Source: Phycisphaeraceae bacterium (GTDB taxonomy: Bacteria; Planctomycetota; Phycisphaerae; Phycisphaerales; Phycisphaeraceae). From it: 33,359 nucleotides of DNA. The notes under the pieces are model-generated. The model ran no database searches, was not told the origin of the DNA, and worked only from the letters and a program-made list of their open reading frames with translations. This document shows, in pieces, positions 15,956-25,226 of this stretch. Every line of letters begins with the position of its first letter. Within the stretch, counting starts at the first letter, position 1. Location of the stretch: assembly GCA_002716625.1 (NCBI GenBank), contig PBAS01000026.1, positions 1 to 33,359 on the forward strand, in the 5' to 3' direction. The position numbers were made by a program, and so were the translations under genes.

Positions 15956-16858
15956 ATGTTCCCAACCGTCAAACAACGCGTCATCATTGCGACCGGGATC
16001 CTGATAGGCGCAGGGCTCTTTGCCATGGGCAAAGAGCTGCTGATGGCAACGGATGCGGGGAGCGGCATAAGTCTCATATCATCACGGGTGGGACCAACCA
16101 TAGCCACAGGACTGATTGCCGGCATTGGGCTGCCAGTGTTGGCGATGGGTATTTTCAGTTCCTCATCTGGACACCCGCTGTCAGGCATTTTTCTAATCAG
16201 TACATCCTTGTTCATCTTGGCTGGATCCATTGAGGGGTGGCTCTTCCGCTCGTCGTCGGCAGCAGGGAGCGAACTGCCCCAGCGTTATGTGGCACTGATC
16301 GTGGAAACTACCCTCTGGCAGATCGGGGTATTGGCTACAATCTTCGCCATCCATATTTCGCGAAAAAAATTGCGGGCGTTATTACCAATCGCAGCAACCT
16401 CAAGTCATCTAGGCGATGACACCAACTTCAAATTACCACGGGGTTTATCCCTGGCATCAGGCCTTGCTTGTGCCATGATAAGCGCGTTGCTTGGATTAAT
16501 TCTGCTGAAAGACAACAATGCCGTGCAAATAATGGCAGGGCTTTTTATCGCCTTCAGCTTGGGATCGCTTGTCACCCAATTAATACTGCCCACCAATACC
16601 AACCCAGTACCCCTTCTATTAAGTCCCGCCTTGGTTGCCATCACCACATATGCTTATGTCCAATTTAAATTCCAAAGTGCAGACGAGTTTTATGCCGCGA
16701 TGTGGACCTCCAGACTTCCGGGACTGGCATTGGCGCTGCCAATCCACTATGTCTCAGCCGGTGTGGCTGGGGTCGCGCTCGGCATTGGCTGGGCACAGGG
16801 GTTAATAACCAACCAAACCAGGCCGCAAAACGCCAAGGCTTCCTCCAATACCGGCTGA
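15956..16858 (+). CDS. Polytopic membrane protein of unknown function
   Basis: A 300-residue protein with about eight hydrophobic segments, including VIIATGILIGAGLFAMG, IATGLIAGIGLPVLAMGIF, GIFLISTSLFILAG, IVETTLWQIGVLATIFAI, GLACAMISALLGLILL, IMAGLFIAFSLGSL, LLLSPALVAITTYAYV and VAGVALGIGWAQG. It lacks nucleotide-binding, peptidase or transporter signatures I can name, and its function is unknown. Loops are short, and a charged loop (ISRKKLRALLP...GDDTNFKLPRG) separates the two halves. The start is ATG 15956 with GGAG 5-8 bases upstream (TTCGGGAGTTTCC). It stands alone between hemB and a methyltransferase gene, with 194 bases before the latter in which I see nothing specific. Confidence 0.75.
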   Translation: MFPTVKQRVIIATGILIGAGLFAMGKELLMATDAGSGISLISSRVGPTIATGLIAGIGLPVLAMGIFSSSSGHPLSGIFLISTSLFILAGSIEGWLFRSSSAAGSELPQRYVALIVETTLWQIGVLATIFAIHISRKKLRALLPIAATSSHLGDDTNFKLPRGLSLASGLACAMISALLGLILLKDNNAVQIMAGLFIAFSLGSLVTQLILPTNTNPVPLLLSPALVAITTYAYVQFKFQSADEFYAAMWTSRLPGLALALPIHYVSAGVAGVALGIGWAQGLITNQTRPQNAKASSNTG

Positions 16859-17052
16859 AAAGCTAAAAACCAGGCACATGACAATGGATCCACAACCAAT
16901 TGCACGATGGACTTGTAACTGCCGCCATACATTGGTCGTGAGGGGCTGTGACCTGATCATGGGTATCTTCAAGCTGGCGGAATCGCCCCCGCCCCATTCT
17001 CTGCCATGTCGATGCCCCGGCATTCGTTTTCCCCACTGGTTACGATAGGTCC

Positions 17053-17679
17053 ATGGCCAAAGACCGCTATCTTGAACCTTACCGACAATGGGCCAAGCAC
17101 CACGGCACTGGTTTCGAGGTGACCCTCTGGGCCAATCCTGCTGCGCAGTCGCTGCGATTCGAAGTGTTCTGCCAGATGTGTGCTCTTGCCAACAAACGAA
17201 TCTTGGATGCAGGATGCAGCCGTGGCGATTTTGCGGCCTACATGGTTAAAAACAACCTCCAATTCAGTCAGTACATTGGCATCGATGGCTTGAACGACGT
17301 GATCACCTATGCACAACAACGTGACCTGCCACGCTGCGGTTTTATCTGCGGCGATTTCCTGAGAAACCCTCAACTTTTTGGTGATAACCACCCGCAAGTG
17401 ATTTGCATCTCAGGCACACTCAATACGATGTCAGATCAACAGGTTATACGCGTCCTTGACGCTGCCTGGAATGCTACCAGTGAATCGTTGCTTTTCAATT
17501 TCCTATCCAACCTGGCCGGACCCGCTGCCCCCACCCAAACTAAACCCGCACGGCGCCTGCACACTTTACGATTGCTTAAATGGGCGGCCACCAAGACTGG
17601 GCGAGTTACTTACCGCCAGGATTATTTCAACGCTGGGCATGATGCGACCATCCTTATGACCAAACATGGACCAAAATAA
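17053..17679 (+). CDS. Class I SAM-dependent methyltransferase
   Basis: A 208-residue protein with a Rossmann-type SAM site: motif I ILDAGCSRGDF (50-60), the acidic end of strand 2 in YIGIDGL (D78), the motif II region FICGDFLR (about 97-103) and a later LLFNFLSN strand. It has no targeting signal and no obvious substrate domain, so a small-molecule substrate is more likely than rRNA, though neither is shown. The start is ATG 17053 with AGGT close upstream. It converges with the ketoacyl synthase, with five bases between the stops and a 10-base inverted repeat across both 3' ends. Confidence 0.85.
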   Translation: MAKDRYLEPYRQWAKHHGTGFEVTLWANPAAQSLRFEVFCQMCALANKRILDAGCSRGDFAAYMVKNNLQFSQYIGIDGLNDVITYAQQRDLPRCGFICGDFLRNPQLFGDNHPQVICISGTLNTMSDQQVIRVLDAAWNATSESLLFNFLSNLAGPAAPTQTKPARRLHTLRLLKWAATKTGRVTYRQDYFNAGHDATILMTKHGPK

Positions 17680-17699
17680 ACCTTTCATCCCATGTTTGG
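17660..17699. terminator. Perfect 10-base inverted repeat spanning two convergent 3' ends
   Basis: CCAAACATGG (17660-17669) and CCATGTTTGG (17690-17699) are exact reverse complements separated by 20 bases. One arm lies inside each coding end, so each transcript would carry both arms only by reading past its stop codon. There is no U-run. It may be a shared 3' hairpin or bidirectional terminator. Confidence 0.4.
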
Positions 17700-18938
17700 G
17701 GTACGACAGATCAGGGCACCAGCTGCATGACCACCAAACCCAGCGGAGAATACCGCATGCCGGGCATATGGCTTGAGTGACACCTCTGCCGGATGCAACC
17801 GAAAGGGCGTTTGAATCGGGTCATTAAGCCAGGGCATTGGCGGACGCCTATTAAATAAAGCGCAAAGCACCGCAATCACCAAAGACACTAAACCGCCTGA
17901 ACCCAGACCATGCCCAATCGCACCCTTGACCGCATAAACATCTGTGGCTTGCACCGAGTGCTTGGAGCCCATGTTTCGTGCAAAGGCAGCCAATTCACAT
18001 GGGTCATGATCGATCGTACCTGTTGCATGCGGATGGAGCACATCAATCGGACCATTAGATAGGAACCGGGCGGCGATTTGCCCAACTGACTCCATTGATG
18101 GCGAAGTACGGATTACGTCATATCCATCCGTCGTCACCGCCGTATTGCATAATTCGACCTGCCCCGGTGATGGTTGCTCGGTCACTTCAAGCACAACTGC
18201 CGCGCCAACTTCGCACAACATAAAACCGCAGCGATGACCATCCAGTGGACGACCGGCAAACCCCTGTACAGTCAGGGGTGACAGCACACCTAGTCGATGA
18301 TAGCTCGCAATGAAAGCCGGGAGCAGGGCAGCCTCACTGGTCACAACCAAGATCGACCGCCTACCACTGATGTGGTTGTGATTCAGTAATATCGTGCGTG
18401 CTTTGTGCACCGCCACCAAAGCCGATGCACATGCGGCGACCACATTTGTCACCTGCCCCAATCGCATACGCCTACGAAGGTGGTGGGCCAGATAACCGTG
18501 AGGGCCCAAGGCGACGGCTAATTCACAATCCCGTGGTACAGGTGACGGTACAGGGCCAAGAGTCAATTTTCGCAACGCATGCGGATTTGTGTGCTTAGCC
18601 CAGGCCGTTGTCAACGCCTGAACCGCCCCTTTACTTGCACCAATCACACAGTCTAGGCCGTCTGACGTGAGTCCAGCATCCCCCAATGCCTCGCGTGCTG
18701 CCCACTCGGCCAAGTCCACAGTCGGGTCGGTCGCGCAATGCTTCGCCATGCTCACGCCACCGGCAGCCGCAGCCAGTGTCACTGGATCCGGATTACTCCC
18801 AAGGCTCTTCACACGCTCGCCAATGGTCCGACCGGCCAGTAGAGCCCTAAATGTCTGTGGCGCAGAATGTCCTAGGGGGCTAACCAACCCCACACCACTA
18901 ATCACAATACGCCGGGAAGTTTCACACACAGGACACAT
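17685..18938 (-). CDS. Beta-ketoacyl-ACP synthase (FabF/KAS II-like)
   Basis: A 417-residue decarboxylating-type ketoacyl synthase, extending acyl-ACP with malonyl-ACP. The catalytic triad is present: nucleophile C170 in VAACASALVA, H304 in HPHATGT, and H343 in KGAIGHGLGSGG with K338. The glycine-rich end GFGGHAAGAL is canonical. It departs from FabF consensus in using AACASA rather than TACASG and PHATGT rather than PHGTST, so it may belong to a specialised lipid or polyketide-type group. The chain begins with an odd CPVC pair. GTG 18962 opens the frame, but ATG 18938 after TATAGG is preferred. It is not beside the ACP/dehydratase genes at 2-3.6 kb but is a plausible partner. Confidence 0.9.
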   Translation of the reverse strand: MCPVCETSRRIVISGVGLVSPLGHSAPQTFRALLAGRTIGERVKSLGSNPDPVTLAAAAGGVSMAKHCATDPTVDLAEWAAREALGDAGLTSDGLDCVIGASKGAVQALTTAWAKHTNPHALRKLTLGPVPSPVPRDCELAVALGPHGYLAHHLRRRMRLGQVTNVVAACASALVAVHKARTILLNHNHISGRRSILVVTSEAALLPAFIASYHRLGVLSPLTVQGFAGRPLDGHRCGFMLCEVGAAVVLEVTEQPSPGQVELCNTAVTTDGYDVIRTSPSMESVGQIAARFLSNGPIDVLHPHATGTIDHDPCELAAFARNMGSKHSVQATDVYAVKGAIGHGLGSGGLVSLVIAVLCALFNRRPPMPWLNDPIQTPFRLHPAEVSLKPYARHAVFSAGFGGHAAGALICRTPNMG

Positions 18939-19170
18939 TGTAAGCCTATAAAAAAAAGACACTTAATGCAATTTTTCCGATTTACACTGGCCTGTCAGCC
19001 TCAGCTCCTTATAATAGCGACTGTTGATTTCAGGTAATTTCAATCCCAATGGCTGCCTAATTGGGCTAACACTTGGGCCTGATGGCGTGGTGTCACGGCG
19101 ATGCAAGGACGCAGGACTTTGACCAATAGAAAGTACCAACGGCCCTTATATCCACGAGCAACTATACGCG

Positions 19171-22100
19171 ATGAAAACGCCCCCACGTTTCTGTAAAGAA
19201 GCGGGTCGAGAGGTCTTTACCGGTAATGAACTGCTGGTCAAAGGCGCGCTGGAAACCGAAGGCGGTATCCATCTATTGACTGGATACCCAGGCTCACCGA
19301 TTGCGGGCTTCTTCGACGCAATCACGTCAATCGGTCCTTTGCTGAAAGAAAAGGGCATTGTCGGTCATACCGCCAATAACGAAGCATTGTCGGTAGCAAT
19401 GGCCAATGGTGCCCAGATGGCTGGCTGTCGGGCAATGGTTGCGGTCAAATCAGTTGGCCTGCACGTTGCAAGTGATGCATTGGCACTGGGCGTCTTAGCT
19501 GGCACACGCAGCAAAAGTGGTGCGCTCATCGTCTGTGGTGACGATCCGTGGAGTGACTCGACCCAGGTTCCAGCTGACTCGCGCTTCCTCGCTGAGCATG
19601 TCCGTTTACCCATGGTCGAACCCAGTTGCTCCCAAGAGGTTAAAGACTGGGTCAACCTGTCATTCAAGCTCGGTGCAGCAGGCAACATCTACATTGGTTA
19701 TATGATGACCGTCGCCCTAGCAGATGGTGGTGGAACGGTTGAATGCTTTGCCAATCACACTCCCGAACTGAACCAGAACCAGAAACGGTCTCTAAGTTAC
19801 GCCAACGATATTGAACCCATGTTGGATCAAACAGTCCTGCTGCCGCCGCGTACCGGCACGCGAGAGATTGCACTGACCAAAAGCTTTCAAGCCCTTAAGG
19901 TCGCTGCTCGTGAATTATCAATCAATCGTATTCTCAACCAGCCACAGAAGGGTGAACGCGCACCACTCGGGTTCATTGCCTCAGGTGTAAGCTTTGCCTA
20001 CCTCTCCCATGCATTAACGGAAATGAGGCTTGCCGAGCGTCTGCCGGTCCTCAAACTGGGAATGAGCTATCCGGTGGATGAAGAGATTGTGACTAAATTC
20101 GCCCTACAATGCGATCACATTGTAGTTGTCGAGGAACGTCGTAGCTTTATCGAAAGACAAGTTGTCGAGATCCTCAATCCCCAGAAACAAACCGGCTGGA
20201 TCTCAACCAAGATCTACGGCAAAAAATTTCCCGGCTCATTTGAACCGATTCCCTCTACTCGGGGATTGAACCCCTCCATTCTTATTGAGCGGCTTACTCC
20301 GCTGATCATGGATCATTCCGCCTTGCCCATCGAATTGACTGGCCAGGACCGCCTTCGACTCGGCAAGCAACTTCAACAGATCAAACAAACCGGCGAATAT
20401 AAAGTCGATATTCCCAACCGCACACCGACTTTTTGCCCAGGCTGCCCGCACCGTGATTCATCCAGCGTGCTGCTCGAATTACGAAATGATCTTCGCGATC
20501 CCACCTACATGCTCGACACGCATAAGCGTAAACCGGTCGACCTGGTTTGCCATGGCGACACCGGCTGTTACACAATGTATATGTTTGAACCCACCAAGCC
20601 GCTCATGCACAATTACAGTGGTATGGGCCTTGGAGGTGGAACTGGCAGTGGCGTCGATCCATTCATTGAAAACAAGCAAATCGTTTTTATGGGTGATGGC
20701 ACCTTTTTCCACAGCGGGCAAATCGCCATCAGCCATTCACTGGCGGCGGGGCAGGACATCACCTACATCATTCTTGACAATAAAACAACCGCAATGACCG
20801 GCCATCAGACCAATCCAGGTAACGAATGCGATCTAACCGGCAACCCAATGCTTGCCCAGGACATTGAGCGGACGATCCGCGGCATGATTCCTAAACAATT
20901 GGCCAAAGATGCCCGCCTGGTACGTATCAACCCGGCTGACCGGCAGCGTTATCGCCAACTACTGGAACAAACTATTCTTGCTGACGGCGTAAAAATTGTA
21001 ATTGCGGACAAGGAATGTGGGATTACTCATTATCGCCGCCAACGCATTCAAGAAAACCAGATACAGCGTCAATTGGGTTACCTGCCGCGCAAAACCTACA
21101 TGAATGTGGCCAGTGAAGTCTGTGAGCACTGTCTTGAATGCACCACGCAGACCGGTTGCCCGGGCCTGATGAACATCTCCACCGACTACGGTCCAAAAAT
21201 CCAAACGGATATGTCATGGTGTGTCAATGATGGAGCATGCCAACGCATTCATATTGGATGCCCTTCGTTTGAATCTGTAACTGTTACTCGCAAGGAACCG
21301 CAACGCCAGGGAGATGAAAAGGTCGACCTGTCCAACTTACCTGCGCCCCCACGACCGATCCATGCTGATCAGGAAACATGGCGATGCTATCTGGCTGGCG
21401 TCGGTGGCATGGGGATCGGAACCTGCACTGCGTTGCTGGTGACAGCGGGTTTGAAGATGGGCTACGCCGTTCAATACCTTGACAAAAAGGGGCTGGCCAT
21501 CCGAAATGGTGGCGTCTTCTCCCAATTGGTCTTCAAGCGCAAGAACCAGCTGGACACAGTGGACAAATCCCAAAATGCAAACGTTGACGCCACGGCCCGG
21601 GCGGCCAACACGATACTGGACAACACCACGCCGTTAATCCCCTACGGCCAAGCCGACTTGCTGCTCGGCATTGATCTGCTTGAAGCACTGCGCGGCATTG
21701 ATCCGGCTCTTCCACATCGCGTGGCTTCGCAACGTACCGCCGCAATCATCAATACCGCAAAGACCCCAACTATCTTAAGTTTAATGGGTCGTGATCGTTT
21801 CGATCCAAATGACCTTGACGCAACGCTGCGCAAATACACGCATCCAGAACATTATTACGGATTTAATGTCGGCGACCTATGCGAGCGAATGCTGGATTCC
21901 AAACTCTACACAAACATTATGATTCTCGGAATGGCCTATCAAAAGGGGTTCTTGCCCCTGACGTTAGAATCCATCGAAAAGGCTATCGAACTGACCATCA
22001 AGCATGACCTGCAGCGTAATTTACGTGCCTTCAATATTGGTCGATTGATTGTGGTCCGTCCGGATCTCTTTACCGTTCACCTCAAGCATGAATACGAATC

Positions 22101-22977
22101 GTCCCGGCAATGCCTAAGACACAAGTTGAATACCATCCGTGCTTCTCATCGCGGTAAACGGGGCAACCGGCTCGCCAAACAGTTTCGAATTCTGATGAAG
22201 CAGACTTTCCGTGCCACACGGGGTAGTTGCGTCCCGGACCCACTGATCCGTGATGTTGTCATTCGGGCCTACGACTGCTTAACTTGGGGCGGCATGGCAT
22301 ACGCAAAGCGGTACTGCCATCGTCTGGTTGATGTGTTTGAAAAGGACGATGCCCAAAGGGATTATCGTATTACACGAGCAGCCGTATGGAACCTCGCCAA
22401 AGTCATGTTGATCAAGGATGAGTTCTATGTTGCGGCACTACTGACCAGTCCCGAAAAATACAAACGAGACCGCAAGCGATTCAATGTCAACCACAATAAT
22501 GGCGACCGCATCATCTATAGGCACCATAACCGCCCAGAGATCATCCTATTTGGACACAAATTTGGGTTCGAATGGAAGAGCCGCGATTGGCAGTTGCGGC
22601 TCATGGCTGCAGCACGCCCACTGCGTGATCTGGTTTATCACATCCTGCCCCACAAGGGTGAAGTAGCATTCCGTGATTGGTATGAAGATCTTGTAGACCG
22701 CTTTGAATATGTCGGCAATAAGGACTACGAAAGGTGGCTGGCCATCCTCAGCACACCAGAGACCGTAACCGGCTATCGCGAGATACGCCATCCAAAGATG
22801 GAAGCCGCCCGCCAACGGGGTGACGAGTTGTTGTCGATGAATCCTAAGGAATACAACTCCTCTCAGCCTACCAGCAAGCCTGAAATTCACATCGTGAACC
22901 TACCGGTACTTACACCATCAACAACCAAAATGCCTGTCGATCACGGCAAGTCCACATCACAACCGACCGGCCATTGA
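19171..22977 (+). CDS. Fused indolepyruvate:ferredoxin oxidoreductase (IorA-IorB type, DUF6537 tail)
   Basis: A 1268-residue single-chain 2-oxoacid:ferredoxin oxidoreductase oxidising aryl-pyruvates (indolepyruvate and similar) to acyl-CoA with ferredoxin reduction. The pyrimidine/alpha region begins with LLTGYPGSPIAGF. The TPP site is GDG 508-510 through N537 (LDNKTTAMTG), preceded by GDTGCY. Cluster-type cysteines are C651, C654, C657, C663, then C684, C690, C697, matching the long proteobacterial-type enzyme. The gamma/IorB part starts at VGGMGIGT (744-751) with LAIRNGGVFSQL. The last ~300 residues match the DUF6537-like extension (AVWNLAKVMLIKDEFYVA, RDWYEDLVDRFEYV). The start is ATG 19171, without a clear Shine-Dalgarno. 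A TATAAT at 19010-19015 lies upstream but lacks a -35. Its end overlaps the facing SDR gene by 37 bases. Confidence 0.93.
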   Translation: MKTPPRFCKEAGREVFTGNELLVKGALETEGGIHLLTGYPGSPIAGFFDAITSIGPLLKEKGIVGHTANNEALSVAMANGAQMAGCRAMVAVKSVGLHVASDALALGVLAGTRSKSGALIVCGDDPWSDSTQVPADSRFLAEHVRLPMVEPSCSQEVKDWVNLSFKLGAAGNIYIGYMMTVALADGGGTVECFANHTPELNQNQKRSLSYANDIEPMLDQTVLLPPRTGTREIALTKSFQALKVAARELSINRILNQPQKGERAPLGFIASGVSFAYLSHALTEMRLAERLPVLKLGMSYPVDEEIVTKFALQCDHIVVVEERRSFIERQVVEILNPQKQTGWISTKIYGKKFPGSFEPIPSTRGLNPSILIERLTPLIMDHSALPIELTGQDRLRLGKQLQQIKQTGEYKVDIPNRTPTFCPGCPHRDSSSVLLELRNDLRDPTYMLDTHKRKPVDLVCHGDTGCYTMYMFEPTKPLMHNYSGMGLGGGTGSGVDPFIENKQIVFMGDGTFFHSGQIAISHSLAAGQDITYIILDNKTTAMTGHQTNPGNECDLTGNPMLAQDIERTIRGMIPKQLAKDARLVRINPADRQRYRQLLEQTILADGVKIVIADKECGITHYRRQRIQENQIQRQLGYLPRKTYMNVASEVCEHCLECTTQTGCPGLMNISTDYGPKIQTDMSWCVNDGACQRIHIGCPSFESVTVTRKEPQRQGDEKVDLSNLPAPPRPIHADQETWRCYLAGVGGMGIGTCTALLVTAGLKMGYAVQYLDKKGLAIRNGGVFSQLVFKRKNQLDTVDKSQNANVDATARAANTILDNTTPLIPYGQADLLLGIDLLEALRGIDPALPHRVASQRTAAIINTAKTPTILSLMGRDRFDPNDLDATLRKYTHPEHYYGFNVGDLCERMLDSKLYTNIMILGMAYQKGFLPLTLESIEKAIELTIKHDLQRNLRAFNIGRLIVVRPDLFTVHLKHEYESSRQCLRHKLNTIRASHRGKRGNRLAKQFRILMKQTFRATRGSCVPDPLIRDVVIRAYDCLTWGGMAYAKRYCHRLVDVFEKDDAQRDYRITRAAVWNLAKVMLIKDEFYVAALLTSPEKYKRDRKRFNVNHNNGDRIIYRHHNRPEIILFGHKFGFEWKSRDWQLRLMAAARPLRDLVYHILPHKGEVAFRDWYEDLVDRFEYVGNKDYERWLAILSTPETVTGYREIRHPKMEAARQRGDELLSMNPKEYNSSQPTSKPEIHIVNLPVLTPSTTKMPVDHGKSTSQPTGH

Positions 22978-23735
22978 TCTTGGGGCTCATAACCTATTAG
23001 CTGACGCGCCGGTTCGATGTCGTATGCGACATGACCCATCGCCTTACTCATGGCAAAAAGAATTGAAAAGTCAATACCCTTTGCTTCCACACATTGGGCA
23101 TAAAAGCGCCCCACGTCGCCCGGGCTTAAGTAAATGGAGGAGGGGTCTTCAAATGTCTTGCCAATCAAATCAATTTGTTCCTGTGAACGTGGGCATGCAC
23201 CAGGTCTAACCACAATGACGCTCATGCCATATTCTTGTGCATACATCCGACCCCATACCTCGGCAAGTACTTTTGTGACCGCATAATGGTTTGGAGGCGC
23301 AGGTGGTTCCTCGACGCTGATGGTCCGCTCATGCCAATTAAGCCCCCAGGTAACTTGCACGCTACTGGTAAGGACAAGACGCTGCACATGTTCAGCACGA
23401 GCCGCCTCAAGCACATGATAAAGACCTATCACATTGGCCGGGAGTAATTCCGTCATAAAATCCGCAACGTCAGGATATGCCGCCAAATGAATGATGCAAT
23501 CCATTCCCGAAACCGCCCGCCGCACTGCCTCGGCATCATCGAGTTCACCGTCCACCACTTCTATATTCTGTTTCAAGCCTGCAGGCAACACATCGCGGTC
23601 GAAGCTGCGAACTACATGCCCACGTGATGTTAGTTCACGACAAACTGCTCGACCGATCTTGCCTGCGGCGCCCGTCACAAGTACATGCTGTGGCGTAGAT
23701 TGATTTGACACTGCCCTGATTCCAGAATTACCCAA
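22941..23735 (-). CDS. NAD(P)-dependent SDR-family epimerase/dehydratase
   Basis: A 264-residue extended SDR. The N-terminal cofactor loop is LVTGAAGKIGRAV, with acidic D at the end of strand 2 (FDRD) favouring NAD. The IIHLAAYPDV strand follows, and the catalytic pair is in NHYAVTKVLAE (YxxxK), preceded by VLTSSVQVTWG. The sequence recalls uronate dehydrogenase and UDP-sugar epimerase relatives, but the substrate is not assigned. The start is TTG 23735 with GGTGAG about seven bases upstream; an in-frame GTG lies at codon 9. Its last 12 codons overlap the 3' end of the opposing ferredoxin oxidoreductase gene, an uncommon convergent coding overlap. Confidence 0.88.
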   Translation of the reverse strand: MGNSGIRAVSNQSTPQHVLVTGAAGKIGRAVCRELTSRGHVVRSFDRDVLPAGLKQNIEVVDGELDDAEAVRRAVSGMDCIIHLAAYPDVADFMTELLPANVIGLYHVLEAARAEHVQRLVLTSSVQVTWGLNWHERTISVEEPPAPPNHYAVTKVLAEVWGRMYAQEYGMSVIVVRPGACPRSQEQIDLIGKTFEDPSSIYLSPGDVGRFYAQCVEAKGIDFSILFAMSKAMGHVAYDIEPARQLIGYEPQDQWPVGCDVDLP

Positions 23736-23785
23736 ACATGCTCACCACGGGAGGTGATGATAACTGATCTGCCGATCAATGGACA

Positions 23786-24934
23786 TCATGCGGCAGTACG
23801 TGGCAAGGGACCAATTCCCAAAAATGCTTTAAGTGCGGCCACACAGCGGCTATCGAGTTGACCAGGCACCAGATCATCGAGAATAGAAACCGCTGTGTGC
23901 AACGGCATTCCTGGACGATGGCAACATGGCTCGGTTAATGACGTAACCAGATTCGCAACCGCCAGAATACGAGTCTTCAGTGGGACCTGTGTCCCTGCCA
24001 AGCCATCTGGATACCCACTGCCGTCCAATCTCTCATGACCTGTTGCCGCCAATACAGCCATATCCCGGTATTGATCCGTAAATTCCACCTGCGACAGAAT
24101 GCCCCTGGTATATGCAGCATACTTCTTGATCTGCTCGTAATCGTCAGAATCCAGTCGGCCTGCTTTGGATAGCAGCCGGTCAGGCATGCCAATCTTACCT
24201 ATGTCCTGAAGCATCACTGCCAGCTTCAACCAGTGCTGATGCCGGTCTTCAAGACCCAGCAAAAGGCCGATGGCAACCGCGTAGTTCGCCACATTGACTG
24301 AATGTGAATTCGTTACCGCATCACGTGCATCCAATGCACGGCCCATCGCAGATGCAAAGGTGAAAAACTGGCGGTGTTGTGCCGCATCATGCTTGGCGGC
24401 ACTGATACTAATACCCAACTGTAGACCAATATTCACACAAAGATCCGCATCGAAAGTCGAGAAACCGCCTGCACAACCATCCGCCACAATCAAAAGCCCG
24501 TTATTTACTGGCCCTTCACTTGGCACCGGCACGATCATGGCGGACCCCATGTCGCAGGGCATTTGGCACAACAATGCATCATGAACAGATGTTTCTGATT
24601 GCCAATCATTGATCAAAACCGACCTGCTGATCTGCAAAACATGCTGGCGCACATCGCTCTCAAGTCTGAATCGGCAGGGGATACCCGGCTGGTCTGACTG
24701 ATTATGGATATTTGATGAAAAATGGATGCCATCACTGTCTAAAAGTAAAAGCGCCGCGAATTCACTGTCAAACACACTGGGAATTTGTTTGCCCACCAAA
24801 GCATAAAGGTCATTAATGGTGGTGATGGACATCAGGCATCGAGATAGCTGTGCCCATGTATCAGCAAAACGCCGACCTAGATCCTGCTCTCCAATCAGTG
24901 CACTGGTAACTTGCTTTGCGAGCACATGAGTCAT
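23786..24934 (-). CDS. GAF-like plus degenerate HD-GYP domain protein
   Basis: A 382-residue cytoplasmic protein. Residues ~35-180 look like a GAF sensor (VFDSEFAALLLLD, SAMIVPVP...NNGLLIVADG). Residues ~195-375 are an HD-GYP domain: NSHSVNVANYA, MLQDIGKIG, HERLDGSGYPDGL and PLKTRILAVANLV. Active HD-GYP proteins hydrolyse cyclic di-GMP at a two- or three-metal site. Here several ligands are replaced: HD is Q243-D244, the third-site histidine is Y272, the HH pair is G299-H300, and the late aspartate is N328. H211 and the GYP loop remain. It is probably a non-catalytic c-di-GMP-binding or signalling homologue. TTG 24943 also opens the frame; ATG 24934 is chosen without a strong ribosome site. 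Confidence 0.85.
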   Translation of the reverse strand: MTHVLAKQVTSALIGEQDLGRRFADTWAQLSRCLMSITTINDLYALVGKQIPSVFDSEFAALLLLDSDGIHFSSNIHNQSDQPGIPCRFRLESDVRQHVLQISRSVLINDWQSETSVHDALLCQMPCDMGSAMIVPVPSEGPVNNGLLIVADGCAGGFSTFDADLCVNIGLQLGISISAAKHDAAQHRQFFTFASAMGRALDARDAVTNSHSVNVANYAVAIGLLLGLEDRHQHWLKLAVMLQDIGKIGMPDRLLSKAGRLDSDDYEQIKKYAAYTRGILSQVEFTDQYRDMAVLAATGHERLDGSGYPDGLAGTQVPLKTRILAVANLVTSLTEPCCHRPGMPLHTAVSILDDLVPGQLDSRCVAALKAFLGIGPLPRTAA

Positions 24935-25226
24935 TGCTAGCAACCACTTTCAGCCTTCTCAACGCGGCTCGGCGTTGTACATCACTGGCAAGTCACGCCA
25001 TCGCCACATGGTTTCGCACTACAGCAACATCGCTGAAACCGCTACCCACCGAACCACACCAAAAACACAAATCCCTAGTTCCGCATCAATCGTTCGTAAA
25101 AACGCGCGACCAATCAGACCTATCTGAAGGACTATCGGGTGTTCTAGCACGTGGGTTTATCGGCAAACAAGCCCGACGTGCAGATGACCACACGCCCCTC
25201 CCTGAATCCCCGAAAAATCGACACGA

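Noticed and set aside
15844..16230. 128-codon minus-strand open frame
   Set aside because: It runs antisense to the polytopic membrane protein and has shadow composition (Pro/Met/Ser-rich) with no domain.
19010..19015. TATAAT upstream of the ferredoxin oxidoreductase as a full promoter
   Set aside because: No acceptable -35 hexamer lies 15-19 bases upstream, so only a lone -10-like match is seen.
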